Source of the DNA: Rhizophagus irregularis
Taxonomy: Eukaryota > Glomeromycota > Glomeromycetes > Glomerales > Glomeraceae
Assembly (NCBI RefSeq): GCF_026210795.1
Contig: NC_089442.1
Location: forward strand, 2,232,001 to 2,296,000
DNA: 64,000 nucleotides
Reading direction: 5' to 3'
In this document: piece after piece, positions 44,880 to 56,851 of the stretch
Layout: each line of letters starts with the position of its first letter
Position numbering within the stretch: position 1 is the stretch's first letter
Notes under the pieces: generated by a model
What the model saw: only the letters and a program-made list of their open reading frames with translations
Told to the model about the DNA's origin: nothing
The model's database searches: none
Made by a program: the position numbers and the translations under genes

Positions 44880-45575
44880 GGAGGAACGGGAAACGTGATA
44901 GGCCTGAAAACCTCTGAAAGGATTTCCGAAAGTTTCAGGTTTCGGAATATACGAATCGAAACCTCACTCGAAACCCTAAACAAATTCCGAAACACGACAG
45001 TGAGGGTTCCAATCCCAATTCCAAACTCACTATCGATGTTTGACTTAATTTAGAAGACTTCTACTCTTTTTTAAGTAATAAAATGTCGGGTAGTTTACCA
45101 TAAAATTCAAAAAAAACAAAGTCTACAAGTAGTACTGGTGGAAGCCAATTTAGAGATTTTTTGAGCAAGGAGACGAATTAGACAAAGAGCACTATGTTAC
45201 AAGTAACTTTAATTCATAATTTTTTTAAGAATTTTTCTAACTATCACCGGGGGTGATGATCACCGGTGACTGAAATTCTGATGACAGACCAGCATAAAAA
45301 AATATAGTGCCGGTAAAAATTGTTAATTCTGGCCAACGGTGATGATCACCCCGGTAAAAATCTTTTATTACTGTAATATATTTTTATGTAATAAACATAG
45401 TGAGCTAATAGGTTTCAGTTATATTTCGGTATACAAAAGTTTCGGGAATTTCGGGTTAGATTCGGGATTTAGGATTCGAAAAATAAATGCATGTTCCGAA
45501 ACTAAGTTTCGGTATATACCTAAACCTAAAGGGTTTCAGGAGGTTTCAGTTTCGTGCATGTTCGCAGTGAAATTA
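44880..45575. mobile_element. Degenerate element with CGAAACC/GGTTTCG ends
   Basis: The left 130 bases are full of GAAACC-type motifs and the right 170 bases of GGTTTCG-type motifs, so the flanks are inverted in character around a 0.5-kb centre. The short frame at 44868-45053 is a product of this repeat. A hairpin element lies inside it (45243-45355). The superfamily is not determined. Confidence 0.45.
45243..45355. mobile_element. Short hairpin element with TCACCGG arms
   Basis: TATCACCGGGGGTGATGATC near 45243 pairs with the inverted CGGTGATGATCACCCCGGT ending near 45355. The arms also contain the self-palindromic GTGATGATCAC. The unit is about 113 bp. Confidence 0.6.
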
Positions 45576-45599
45576 AAAAGTATAATACAAAGTCAGTTC

Positions 45600-45990
45600 C
45601 CATAAAACGAAACAAAATGTGCGTGCAAGTTCTAGTAAAAAAAAGGCAAAGAAAGCAATTGCAATATTTCAGATGATTCTGAAGATGAGGATAAATACCA
45701 TAATGATAATAATGACAAAGAAAATAATGTTACTAAATTGCCTTCAAAATTTGACGAGTTAGAATATCAAAAAAAGGACTTTGGCTCTAAAAGAATGCGA
45801 ATTTTATAAACCAGAATCCTCACTCAACACCTGTTTTAGCGCTGATACTCCACTCAACATCGGAACAGAACTCCACGACTATTCGGCTCACCTCAAGGTT
45901 TATGGGCTATTGAGCACAGTGCGTACTCATCGACTCCATAACTATTCGTCTCACCTATTATATCATATACGCGTAAATTATTAATAACAG
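45600..45990 (+). pseudogene. Acidic/basic coding remnant
   Basis: A basic stretch (SSSKKKAKKAI) followed by SDDSEDEDKYHNDNNDKENN and LPSKFDELEYQKKDFGSK is coding-like but broken into frames. A second open frame at 45781-45984 continues with no recognised domain. This may be a transposase-linker or nuclear-protein relic. Confidence 0.3.
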
Positions 45991-47165
45991 ATAATACAGA
46001 AAAGGTTATATTATTACAAAAATAGCATGATTTTTAATTAAATCCTCAAAGTTATTTCTTTCAGTGTTTGAGCCTGTTCGATGACACCAACTGTATTCAA
46101 ACACGAAAGAATGTACTTACAAAGAAACAATAAATTGAAAGGCTTGTGAAAATTTATCATAACTTGAAAATTATTATTAGATAATATTCATTTTCCTATC
46201 ACTTCTAATTTCATTAATTTCATTGAATATTTTTGGCACTGGAATTAGGAAATCTCTCAATATATGGATTTTTGTTCGATTTAGAAATAAAGAATATCTT
46301 GTCGTATTTCTTATGATTAGAGTTGAAAAATGGCTTAATTTTTATCATTCGAGTTCTAGCGAATGGAAATAGGAAAAGTTTAAGTAAAAAAACTGACACT
46401 ATTAAAATGATTGTAGTAAATAATATTGTCTCTTACTATAATGATTAATGAAAAGTAAAAATACTTTTTAGCACTTCTTCAGTGAATCAGTGCTGATGAG
46501 CATGAAATATTGAAAAGAACCAAGTAAAGTATATTTTTTTTAAATTTTTGGTTTGGATTGTTTTGTTCGAGGTAATTGTTTTTTCTTTAAGGTTATGCAC
46601 GCAATCTTTAGTAATAAATGACTTTTATCATTTAAAAATTTATTTACCTCTTTTAGGTATAATGATTTTTCCAAAAGTTTTTAATTGAAATATTTAATAA
46701 TTTTAGTGACAAAAAAATTGACTAGTGTTTAATTTTAATATTTCAATTCAAGAAAAAAGAGTTAATTGGTAAGTGAAATGTGAATAATTTACAAATAAAA
46801 TAAAAAAAATTTCCGAGAATTCTTAAATTTTACGCATTCTGGGCATAATCTGGAAATTTACTTATTCTATGGGAAGATATGGGAAGACATAAATACCAAT
46901 TGCATTAATACATATAGTACAAGGTTTTAAATTAAAAGCAATGTACGGCCGGCCAATACGGGTATTACTAAGCACAGATCATCCTATTTCGTTCCCTTCT
47001 CCATTATTTTCTTATTAATACCTTTACAACATTCTAATTCGAGATACTTTATATTGGAACATGAACGAATAATTTCTCTGATATCTGAATTGACAATTAT
47101 ACATTGCTATAATTAATGTAATATTATACAAATTCTATATTAATATACTTATCGCAAAATTTAGT
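45991..47165. other. Intergenic region
   Basis: AT-rich. The 3' part (about 46920-47160) contains sequence repeated downstream of the other members of the surface-protein cluster (for example around 52556-52700 and 55440-55630), so it belongs to the duplicated block. Confidence 0.5.
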
Positions 47166-48352
47166 CTAATTATAAATAACTTGAACATTAACAGGATCAT
47201 TTTTAGTAAGTAGTTCATTTTTAGAGAGTTGCTTGCGTTTAATAACCCAATACCCTACTATTAAAGAAATAATAGCTGTGCCGATAATCGATCCAGACAC
47301 TGCAGCTATAAGTCCACTCGCTGAGATAACACCCGTTGAGCTCGCCATCGTAGATGAATTAGATGAATTAGAAGAATCAGAAGAAGTTGTTGTAGTTGGT
47401 AATAAAGTATTAGGTATATCTGGTGATATTATCCTGTTATAATGCAATAAAATTTAATTTTCAAAAGAAAATAATATAAAACTTAAAAAATTAAACTTAA
47501 ATTACCCAAAAAGATCCCATTTTGACGCGGCTGCACAATTTGTTTGAGTCACATTGGCAGTTAGATCTTTGCCGCCCATACAAAGATTAGATGCTAAATT
47601 CTATTTTTGAGTACATACAGCATTAACTACTATTAAAGCTATTAATATTATTAACGGATTGAATTCACTACCTTTATCAAACACGAAGTGTGATATTTTA
47701 CCCAATTCGCTGAATTGGTACTAAGATTACAGGCATCACATTCGATAGAGAATCTTTGGTTATTTCCGTTGGTGCTTGAGATTAAAAAGAAAAAATTATG
47801 ATTTATAATTAAGTACAATATGAATATATTAAAAGAATTAAATACTAACCTGCGATTAATTCTAAAAGGAGCATCAACATTATTGATACTTTCAGCTGGT
47901 ATTTCAATAGCTATTATCACCGATTAAGAAAAAAAGTTAAATAAGATGCGGATCAATATATTCGTTCAGAGATAATTTTTTATTATTTACTTAAATCTCG
48001 ATAAAAACTAACAAATGGTCGAAACTCGTAAACACCAGTTGTTGGTTGTTTCAACATGAAAATTTCATTATCAGCTGGTTGGTCACCAGAGTTAAACGTT
48101 ATAATAAATGAGCCCGTAAATCTATAAAATCATCTCATTAACTGTTAATATCAAGTTAAATAATTATATAATAAATAAATCCTCTTATATATCTTACGGA
48201 ACGTAAAATTGTATATTGAATCGCCAATTGGAAGAGAATGATAGACTTGTAGAAATGAAATTTCCATCCTTGATTTCTGGCGAACATGATGAAACTAATA
48301 CAACAAGAAAGTTAAAGGCTTTGTAGAATAATAAAAAAGAAAATAAACGCAT
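47166..48352 (-). CDS. Cell-surface-type membrane protein, cluster member A
   Basis: Six exons (48352-48198, 48121-47991, 47910-47850, 47774-47672, 47600-47506, 47433-47166) join in frame to 270 residues. Residues 1-22 are a signal peptide. The ectodomain has paired cysteines (S-C-S-P-E, E-C-D-A-C-N, T-S-C, L-C-M, N-C-A) and the blocks FMLKQPTTGVYEFRPF and NWVKYHTSC. A Ser/Thr/Asn-rich stalk is followed by one Gly-zipper membrane helix (GLIAAVSGSIIGTAIISLIV) and a short tail RKQLSKNELLTKNDPVNVQV-I-Y-N. This is a type I membrane protein of unknown function. Three related copies lie in the same orientation at 50617, 52702 and 55641. Confidence 0.75.
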
Positions 48353-49895
48353 GGTGTGTGCAAAGAAGAAAAGAAATACCAGGGAATATGCTGATCAGTT
48401 TCAAATTTTCTATTTATATGTTTTGGCTAACGTGCGGGAGATAAGTGGAGTACCACACAGTTTACTAAAACGATAAATAATCCTTAATATGGACATATAA
48501 TGTATTCATGGAGATCATCACGTGTATTTCTTAATAGAATAATAATAAAAATAAATTTTATCACAATTCACTAAAAATTTTCGAAAATTTCCAAAAAGAT
48601 CAAAAAAAGTTCTAAAAATTCCGGAAATTCATTTTTTGTATCGGAATGGATGCATTAGATTGTTAATGCGCTTCAAAGTTTGATTATGATCATATTAAAA
48701 AAATTTACCGAAAATTTATTCCCGGGTTAAAAAATTTTTTGTGTGCTGCGGCTTCCTGTTTATGGTTTTATGTTACACCGTCTCGAACGTCTTATATACA
48801 AATTAAGTTAGCATAAATCATTGTAAATATTATTTTGTGATATATAATTAGTAAGCAATAAATATCTTACAAGAAAACATAAACCTAAATAATACAATGA
48901 TTTTTCAAAGTTGTGAATATATTCGTTTTATTTTTTGGTAAAATATTTAACAATTTTATTTGGCATCCATAATTTTATAATTATTAAGTATCTCAATTCA
49001 ATTGGTAAACATTTCATCTACATTCATCTGAAAAATGGAAGTTATTTTCATTGTACAATAAAAAAAAAAAATTATTTATATAAACAATTTCACAAAGTAT
49101 TTTAAAACAGGTAAATTTGATGTTTCGCATATTTGGTTGCCGGAATAATTTTATGTTGTTAATTTGCCTTATTACAAATACAGTACAAACTTTACTTTTG
49201 ATTGATCGATTATTATCGGTCACGACTAATTGGAGGATCGATAAATCGAATAATCGATAATTAACATAATGTGGCTTATTAGATTAAAATACAGTATATT
49301 GGTATTTTATTAATAAAAACTCGTTAAATATTGTTTATTGTGCTTAAAATTTATTTATTGTTGTGATTAAAATAATTCGCCAAATTAACATTCCCATTTT
49401 GCCTTAAATTAGTCCGAAGGCTTTTAATATACATTTCTTCAAAAAAACGAAAACTTAAGATAAAAATAGAAGTAATACATTTGTTAATTAAATGAAATGA
49501 AAAAATTTCTTGATACTTGTATAATATTTTCATGTAATATCGTTCACTAAAATAAATTAAAGGTTAATTGTATCGATTCATACGCGTAAAGATATATCAA
49601 TTTAAATAATTAATATACGGCTCTATAGAACCATCACGCATGTACTACACCAATATTCCATCCTCGAATAGCGTGCTTGTAATGTTATTCTAAGACCTAA
49701 TTTCAATACATGTTATAATGTGTGTTTATACATGTTTATACACGGAATACTATGCTAAAGAGATAGCGATTATGCGGAATAGCCGAGGTTCAAGTCCGAT
49801 GATCCTGATGCAATTAAGAATTTTTTTTGGAAAAATCATTATACCTAAAAGATATAAATCAAGTTTTTAAAAAGAAATAATAAAGGTTTTTCATA
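48353..49895. other. Upstream flank of member A
   Basis: No gene. Segments around 48530-48800 and 49620-49800 are repeated upstream of member C (53970-54240 and 55080-55170), which shows that the duplication extended well beyond the coding region. Confidence 0.55.
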
Positions 49896-50093
49896 TACCG
49901 TACCGGCACTGCTTAAGATACCCCGAGTATAATACAAAATACTTGATTTAAAAAATTATATAATACCCATGGACATTTTGTGAGATACATGGCCAAAATT
50001 AGCCTAATTCCACCAGAATTACCATATATTGTATCTGGGCCTTTTTGCTGGGGTGTTCTCAAAGGGGGTATCTTAAGGCATTGCGGTACGGTA
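49896..50093. mobile_element. MITE with TACCGTACCG ends
   Basis: Inverted ends of about 30 bp (TACCGTACCGGCACTGCTTA against the complement of the right end, with AAGATACCCC inside) enclose 198 bp without coding capacity. It shares TACCGTA with the elements at 44415 and 54739. Confidence 0.8.
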
Positions 50094-50616
50094 CTATATG
50101 TGTTGTTACACCTTAATAACGCGCATCAGTATTTCATACTAGATCATTCTTATAAATAATAAACCTTTGCCTAAAGTTTTTAACCTTTGCCTAAAGATTT
50201 TTCGGTTCATTTTCTGAAATCATAAAGTTATTTATTAACATAAGAACTAAAAAGAATTGATTAGAAAGTGAGTGAGACTAATTTCTTTGATTTCATTATT
50301 ATCCCAACTCGCTAATTTAATATTTATAAATTTCTCATTATAATTATGTTAGATTTATTTTATTGAATAATTAATTGCATTATGAAAGTAAATGCTGTAT
50401 GTGACATATTATATACAATGAGAAGTTCTGAAAATTCTTAAATCTTACTGTATTCTGAAAATTACTTATTCCGGTATGCATTACAATAATATAAAAGTCC
50501 TTTTAAGCGAAGATTTATTACTAGTTTTTAAATTAAAAGCAATGATACATTGCTAAATTAATGTTATATTAAATAAATTCTATATTAACATAATAAAGTT
50601 ATTAAGAATAGTTAAT

Positions 50617-50992
50617 CTAGCCGTGAATAACTTGAACATTAACAGGATCATTTTTAATAAGTAGTTCATTTTTAGAGAATTGTTTGCGCTTAATAACCCA
50701 ATACCCTGCCATAAAAGAAATAATAGCTGTGCCAATAATCGATCCTAAAACTGCGGCTACAAGTCCACCCACTGAGATTACACCCGTTGAATTTCCACTC
50801 GTTGAGTTCGCTATCGTAGGTGAATCAGGAGAAGTTGTCGCTGGTATTTATATTGAATCGAAACTTGTTAGAGAGTGATAAACTTATTGAAATAAGGTTC
50901 CCATCATTGATTTCCGGTGAACATAGTGATGAAACTAGTGCTGCGAGAAAGCTAAAAGCTTTATAGAATAATAAAATTGAAGATAAACGCAT
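50617..50992 (-). pseudogene. Surface-protein cluster member B, internally deleted
   Basis: The N-terminal exon from 50992 (MRLSSILLFYKAFSFLAALV, then SSLCSPEINDGN) runs almost directly into the C-terminal stalk, membrane helix (GLVAAVLGSIIGTAIISFMA) and tail (RKQFSKNELLIKNDPVNVQV-I-H-G), which ends at 50617. The four middle exons present in A, C and D are absent. The two halves lie in different frames, so a continuous product is unlikely. The copy is closest to D at its upstream flank. Confidence 0.75.
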
Positions 50993-52198
50993 GTGATATA
51001 ATGTGTGTGCAAAGAAGTGTGATTTAAGTTCAGTTTTAATTTTCTATTTGAATTATTTGAATTTGTTTATAGTTACACAATATTCCAATTTTCAATTGAA
51101 GTTTGTGAAACAAAAAATATATTATTTTGTGTACAAATAAATTATGCGTGATTATTTATAGCTTTTCTCATTATGTTTCAGAAACAAGGTAATTAGCAAT
51201 TTTTGGAAAAAATAAATTTTTTTTCATATATAAAGATTTAAAGTTGGTTTAATTCATTATTACATTAAAAAATTTTTGTTCGCATTTCTATTTCCTTAAT
51301 AGAATTCTCATGTATGATATGACCTATTTTAATTGGTGAATTACAAATCAGAAACGTTTCTCCCTATAAGTTCGAAAACCCCTAAATTTTATATTATTAT
51401 CCATGAATTGTATGAATTGTTCGGCATGAGCCATCTACACATTAAACCCTGAAAATCTTTTAATACATACTTTTTTATTTTATAATATCGACAAGAACAG
51501 AGAACAAGCTAGAGTATTATTAAACTAGACTATACTACATATATACAAGTATCACCTAACCCTGCAAATTTTTAATACTATGCTATACTTAGCCAATTAT
51601 GCCAGGTTTTACAAAATCACGTGATTATAAATGTAAACTAAGCTAATATAGCATCCATTTATACAATGTTTATAATAAACTTGCAATATTTTTGTATGGC
51701 ATTTAAAATAAATTTGTTATAAACTTGCATTATTTTTATACGATAACATTTTGGTTTACTCTTCCAAATTTGTTTCATTTGTTTTGTACAATTGGTTCAG
51801 GTGGCGCAGTAAATCTGTAGTTAATTTTGGCCGGCTCTATGGTATAATTCTGGTCGATCTTTAGATACGTGAGAGGATTCAACTCGGCAATCCCAGGCTA
51901 TGGGATTAAGAAGTATACAGATATATTAACAATCATGCGATGATCATTATTCAAAAAAAGACAAACTCACGTAAGTGCTCGACGGGTTTTTGGGATTTTG
52001 CTTTGATATTTTTGGAAGGCCTCCATCACACACATCGTGATTGACTATTTTCTCTTGTAAATGGGAGTTTGTCCTCTTTATTAAGAGTTTTCTTGTCAAA
52101 GCTTTCCATAAGAGTTTCTTCCTTTGGTTCATCAAACAAGAGCGCCAGCCCTTCATCCATATCCGTTTTTTAAATTAAAAGCAATGTAACTACAACAG
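50993..52198. other. Upstream flank of member B
   Basis: No gene is supported. Segments at about 51360-51440 and 51580-51640 match the flank of member D (57230-57310 and 57350-57400), for example the shared GTTTTACAAAATCACGTGAT. The minus-strand frame 52156-51947 is short and unsupported. Confidence 0.5.
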
Positions 52199-52521
52199 TA
52201 AGCCTTTTCTATAGCGAATTTTGTTATAACGAATTTCACGATATAACGAATCTTTAGTGCGGTCATATAAAAAATTTGTTACACCGAATTTTACTAATAA
52301 AATTATACAAATGTACTGTAAATGGTCTCTTTTTATAACGAATTTCTTTAAACGATTTTTTTTTTTAATATAATGAAGATTTTTGTAAGATAATTAAAAT
52401 AATTTTAATATAGTTTTTATGAAAATTTTCTCAAATAAGCAAATTTTATCACTTTTAATTCATTTTATCATACCGAAAAATTAGTTATAACATTAACGAA
52501 TTTTCTCATAACGAAGGCTTG
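52199..52521. mobile_element. Inverted-repeat element with ATAACGAATTT motifs
   Basis: TAAGCCTTTTCTATAGCGAA at the left is matched by inverted AAGGCTT/CGTTATGAGAAAATTCG at the right. The motif TATAACGAATTT recurs inside both arms. About 323 bp, non-coding. It resembles the non-autonomous relatives of Tc1/pogo elements, but no target duplication was resolved. Confidence 0.6.
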
Positions 52522-52701
52522 ATCGGCCCGGACGCCTACTTCAGGCCGATACAACACTTTAAGCTGAGATACTTTATATTGGAACATGAACGAACAATTT
52601 CTCTGATACCTGAATTGAACAAATATATATTGCTATAATTAATGTAATATTATACAATTCTATATTAACTTAAAATAATTACTTATTACGTAGAATTTAG
52701 T

Positions 52702-53873
52702 CTAATTATAAATAACTTGAACATTAACAGGATCATTTTTAGTAAATAGTTCATTTTTAGAGAGTTGTTTGCGCTTAATAACCCAATACCCTCCTATAAA
52801 GGAAATAAGAGCTGTGCCTATAATCGATCCAAACACTGCAGCTATAAGTCCACTCGCTGAGATAACACCCGTTGAGTTCGCCACCGTAGATGAATTAGAT
52901 GAATTAGATGAATCAGAAGATGTCGTTGGTAATAAAGTATTAGGTATATCCGGCGATATTATCCTGTTATAATACAATAAAAGTTAATTTCGAGAGAAAA
53001 TAACATCAAACTTAAAAAATTAAACTTAAATTTACCCAAAAAGATCCCATCTTGACGCGGTTGCACAATCTGTTTGATTCACATTAATAACTAAATCTTT
53101 GCCGCTCACACAAAGATTAGATGCTAAATTCTATTTTTAAGTACATACAGCATTAGCTACTATTAAAGCTATTAAAATTATTAACAGATTGAATTCATAC
53201 CTTTATCAAACACAAAGTGTGATATTTTACCCAATTCGCTGAATTGGTACTGAGATTACATGCATCACATTCGATAGAGAATCTTTGGTTATTTCCGTTA
53301 GTGCTTCAGATTAAAAAAAACAAATATGATTATAATTAAGTACAAATATGAATATCATGTTGAAAGAATTAAATACTAACCTACGATTAATTTTAAGAGG
53401 AACATCAACATTATTGATATTTTCAGCTGGTATTTCAATAGCTATATCACCGATTAAGAAAAAAAGTTAATTAAGATGCAAATCAATATATTCGTTCAGA
53501 GATAATTTTTTATTATTTACTTAAATCTCGATAAAAACTAACAAATGGTCGAAATTCGTAAACACCAGTTGTTGGTTGTTTTAACATGAAAATTTCATTA
53601 TCAGCTGGTCGGTCACCAGAGTTAAACGTTGTAATTAATGAGCCCGTAAGTCTATAAAATCATTTCATTAATATCGAGTTAAATAATTATATAATAAATA
53701 AATCCTTTTATATCTTACGGAACGTAAAATTGTATATTGAATCGCCAATTGGAAGAGAATGATAGACTTGTAGAAATGAAATTTCCATCCTTGATTTCTG
53801 GCGAACATGATGAAACTAATGCAATAAGAAAGTTAAAGGTTTTGTAGGATAACAAAAAAGAAAATAAACGCAT
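52702..53873 (-). CDS. Cell-surface-type membrane protein, cluster member C
   Basis: This copy has the same six-exon layout as member A and starts at 53873. The N-terminal exon reads MRLFSFLLSYKTFNFLIALV and continues as SSCSPEIKDGNFIS. The middle exons have the same splice borders (for example the GTAAAT donor after the R-D-L codons, and the ECDACN exon with TLC instead of TSC). The last exon, 52968-52702, gives the Ser/Asn stalk, membrane helix GLIAAVFGSIIGTALISFIG and tail KNELFTKNDPVNVQVIYN. It is close to A along its whole length, including introns and at least 0.4 kb upstream, so A and C are recent duplicates. Function is unknown. The secreted and membrane-anchored nature follows from the signal peptide and helix. 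Confidence 0.75.
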
Positions 53874-54738
53874 GGTGTGTGCAAAGAAGAAAAGAAATGT
53901 TACCAGGAGTGAACAGTTTCAAATTTTCTATTTATATGAGTAGGGTTATATGCATGGAGATCATCACGTGTATTGCTTAATAGAGTTGTACAAAAAAAAC
54001 TTAAAGATCTAAAATTTCCGGAAATCATTTTTGCATCGGAAATTCGGAATACATTAGATACTAAATGCTTGTTTCTTTGGAAGGGCCAGAAAGTTCAAAG
54101 TTTGATTACGATCATATTAAATTTACTGAAAAATTCCGGGTTTAAAAACTTTTTGGAAAATCCGGTAAAATTTTGAATGATTTTGTGTGCTGCGGCTTCA
54201 CTCTATTTATGTTTTATGTTACACCGCTAAAATTCGTCTCACGTCTAATGTACTAATGTACAAATTTAAATTAGCATAAATATTATTTTGTAAAATGATA
54301 TAAATAGTAAACTATTTTCTTTTCAAATATTTATTTTAAAGGAGAAAAAAATATCTTACGTGCAAGGAAACATAAACCTAAATAATAAAATGAATTAATT
54401 AAATGAGGAAAAAGTTATTTTCATTGTACAATAAAAAAAAAATATTATATAATATATAACAATTTCACAAAGTAAATTACAGGTAAATTTGATGTTTCAC
54501 ATTATAAGCAGGGAGCAATTAACATTGGTTGCCGTAATAATTCTCTGTTTTTAATTTGCCTTATACAAATACTGATTTGATCAACCAAACTTTACTTTTG
54601 ATTGATCGATCATGTACAGTATATTAAAAACTCGTTAAATTTACTTATATTGTTGTCATTAAAATAATTCTGCAAATTAACATTTCACTTTTGTCAAAAA
54701 TTATCCGAACCGACACAGTATGTACTATACTCTTCAAA
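53874..54738. other. Upstream flank of member C
   Basis: Similar to the flank of A, with the shared TTTTGTGTGCTGCGGCTTC near 54181. No gene is seen. Confidence 0.5.
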
Positions 54739-55070
54739 TACCGTATTTGTCCAAAAATAAGCAACCTTTTTTTATTACAGGGTTGCTTATTTTTGGGGTA
54801 CAAATATATTACAACTTTTTTTTTTTATTAAGCTGCGCCAAATCATCATTTTATGATCAGGGAGAAGTGGAAAATTGGTAAATCAATGAAAGGATGATAA
54901 TACTTTTAATGACAGAATAGAGCATTTCCTTCATTGATTTTAATGCCAGAATACCATAATTTTCTTTCGATTATAATTACATTTATTATATTGTCTGTTA
55001 ACGAGTTGCTTATTTGTGGGTACCGTACAAATATGTTTATTTTTGGTGCTTATTTTGGGCAAATACGGTA
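54739..55070. mobile_element. MITE with TACCGTATTTGTCC ends
   Basis: TACCGTATTTGTCCAAAAAT at the left is inverted at the right (ATTTTGGGCAAATACGGTA). The motif TTGCTTATTT recurs four times inside as subterminal repeats. About 332 bp, non-coding. The flank of A has no such element at the matching place, so it may have inserted after the block duplication. Confidence 0.8.
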
Positions 55071-55640
55071 GCGTAATATTATTTTAAAATGCTATTTCAA
55101 TACATATTATAATAACATAAATATACGGGATACTATGCTAAAGAGATAGCGATGGAATGGATTTTTGGAAAAATCATTATTATACCAGCTCATGATATTT
55201 AGTACATCATGATCATGATGTATTAATCTCTCTTATAAGTAATGTTTAATTAAAACCTTTGCTTAAAGTTTTTCACCCTTATTCTCTGAAAACATAAAGT
55301 TGTTTATTAATATATTTATTTCAAATTTTTTCAATTAATTTATTTTATTTAAATACTGTTTATACAATGAAAAGTTCTGAGCGAAGTTTTAATACTGCTG
55401 TATATATAGTACAAGATTTTAAATTAGTAGCAATGTAACAGGCGTTCTAAGCACAGATCATCCTATTTCGTTATCTTCCCCACTTTCTTATTAATACATT
55501 AATACCTTTACAACACTTTAAGTTGAGATACTTTATATTGGAACATGAACAAAAAATTTCTCAGATAGCTGAATTGCCAATTATACATTGCTATAATTAA
55601 TGTAATATTATATTAATATACTTATTACGTAGAATTTAGT
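55071..55640. other. Spacer between members C and D
   Basis: Contains the copy of the block segment GGATACTATGCTAAAGAGAT (also near 49750 as GAATACTATGCTAAAGAGAT). No gene is seen. Confidence 0.45.
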
Positions 55641-56851
55641 CTAATTATAAATAACCTGAACATTAACAGGATCATTTTTAGTAAGTAGTTCATTTTGAGA
55701 GAGTTGTTTGCGCTTAATAACCCAATACGCTACCATAAAAGAAATAAGAGCTGAGCCAATAATCGATCCAAAAACTGCGGCTATAAGTCCATTCGCTGAG
55801 ATTACACCCATTGAGATTCCACCCGTTGAGATTCCACTCGTTGAGACTCCACTCGTTGAGTTCGCTATCGTAGGTGAATCAGAAGTTGTCGTTGGTGATA
55901 ATGTATTTTTAGGCACATCAGGTGATAACATCCTGTTATAATGTATTATTAAATTTTAATTTTCAAGAAAATAACATCAAACTTGAAATTAAATTTACCC
56001 AAAAAGATCCCAATTTAACCATTTTGGATCTGTTGCACAATTTATTTGAGTCACATTGCCAACATTATCTTTACCGCTCGCACAAAGTTTAGTTGCTGAA
56101 TTCTATTTTAAGGATAACACAGCATTAATTATTACTATTAAATTATTAATTTATTAAAGAACTGATTCTTTACCTTTATCTGGCATGAACTGTGGTATTT
56201 TACCCATTTCTCTGAATTGGTGTCGAGATTACATTTATCACATTCAATAAAGAATTTTTGGTTATCTCCGTTAGTGCTTAAGATTTAAAAAAAAAATTAT
56301 AATTATTATATATAATTAAATGTAAATATGAATATATTAAAAGAATTAAATGCTAACCCAATATTAAGTTTTAAAGGATCACCAACAATATTGGTGCCTT
56401 CAATAACTATATCATCGATTAAGAAAAAAAAGTTAAATAAGTTACAAATCAAATATATTCGTTCAAAAGTAATTTTTATTTATTTACTTTTAGTTCGAGA
56501 AAAATCATTAAATGGCCGAAACTCGTAAACACCAGTTGTTGATTGTTTCAACATGAAAATTTCATTATCATCTGGTTGGACATCAGAATTCCACGTTATA
56601 ACATTTGCACCCACATTTCTATACAATTTAAGACCATCTCATTAATTTTCAAGTTAAATAATTGTATAATAAATAAATTCTTTTCATATTTCTTACGGGA
56701 TTATATTATTTATATTGAATCGCCAAATGTTAGAGATTGATAAACTTATTGCAATAAGATTCCCGTCATTTATTTCTGGTGAACATGATGAAGCTAATGC
56801 TACGAGAAAGCTAAGAGCTTTATAATATAATAAAAAAGAAAATAAACGCAT
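55641..56851 (-). CDS. Cell-surface-type membrane protein, cluster member D
   Basis: Six exons as in member A, from the ATG at 56851. The signal peptide is MRLFSFLLYYKALSFLVALA. The ectodomain keeps EIFMLKQSTTGVYEFRPF, the ECDKCN cysteine pair and WVKYHSSC but differs at about a quarter of residues from A in that exon. The stalk is expanded by a repeated S-T-S-G-I/V-S unit. The membrane helix is GLIAAVFGSIIGSALISFMV and the tail RKQLSQNELLTKNDPVNVQV-I-Y-N is almost identical to A. All junctions checked (exon 2 to 3, 3 to 4, 4 to 5) keep the frame. A membrane-anchored surface protein of unknown function. Confidence 0.72.

Noticed and set aside
44868-45053. 61-residue frame of Arg/Ile/Thr-rich sequence
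   Set aside because: It is a reading of the GAAACC-rich element end.
47233-47442. Plus-strand frames opposite the last exons of A, B, C and D
   Set aside because: They repeat at each copy only because the sense exon is conserved, and they have no support of their own.
49014-49533. Short minus-strand frames upstream of member A
   Set aside because: No motif, no splice context, AT-rich composition.
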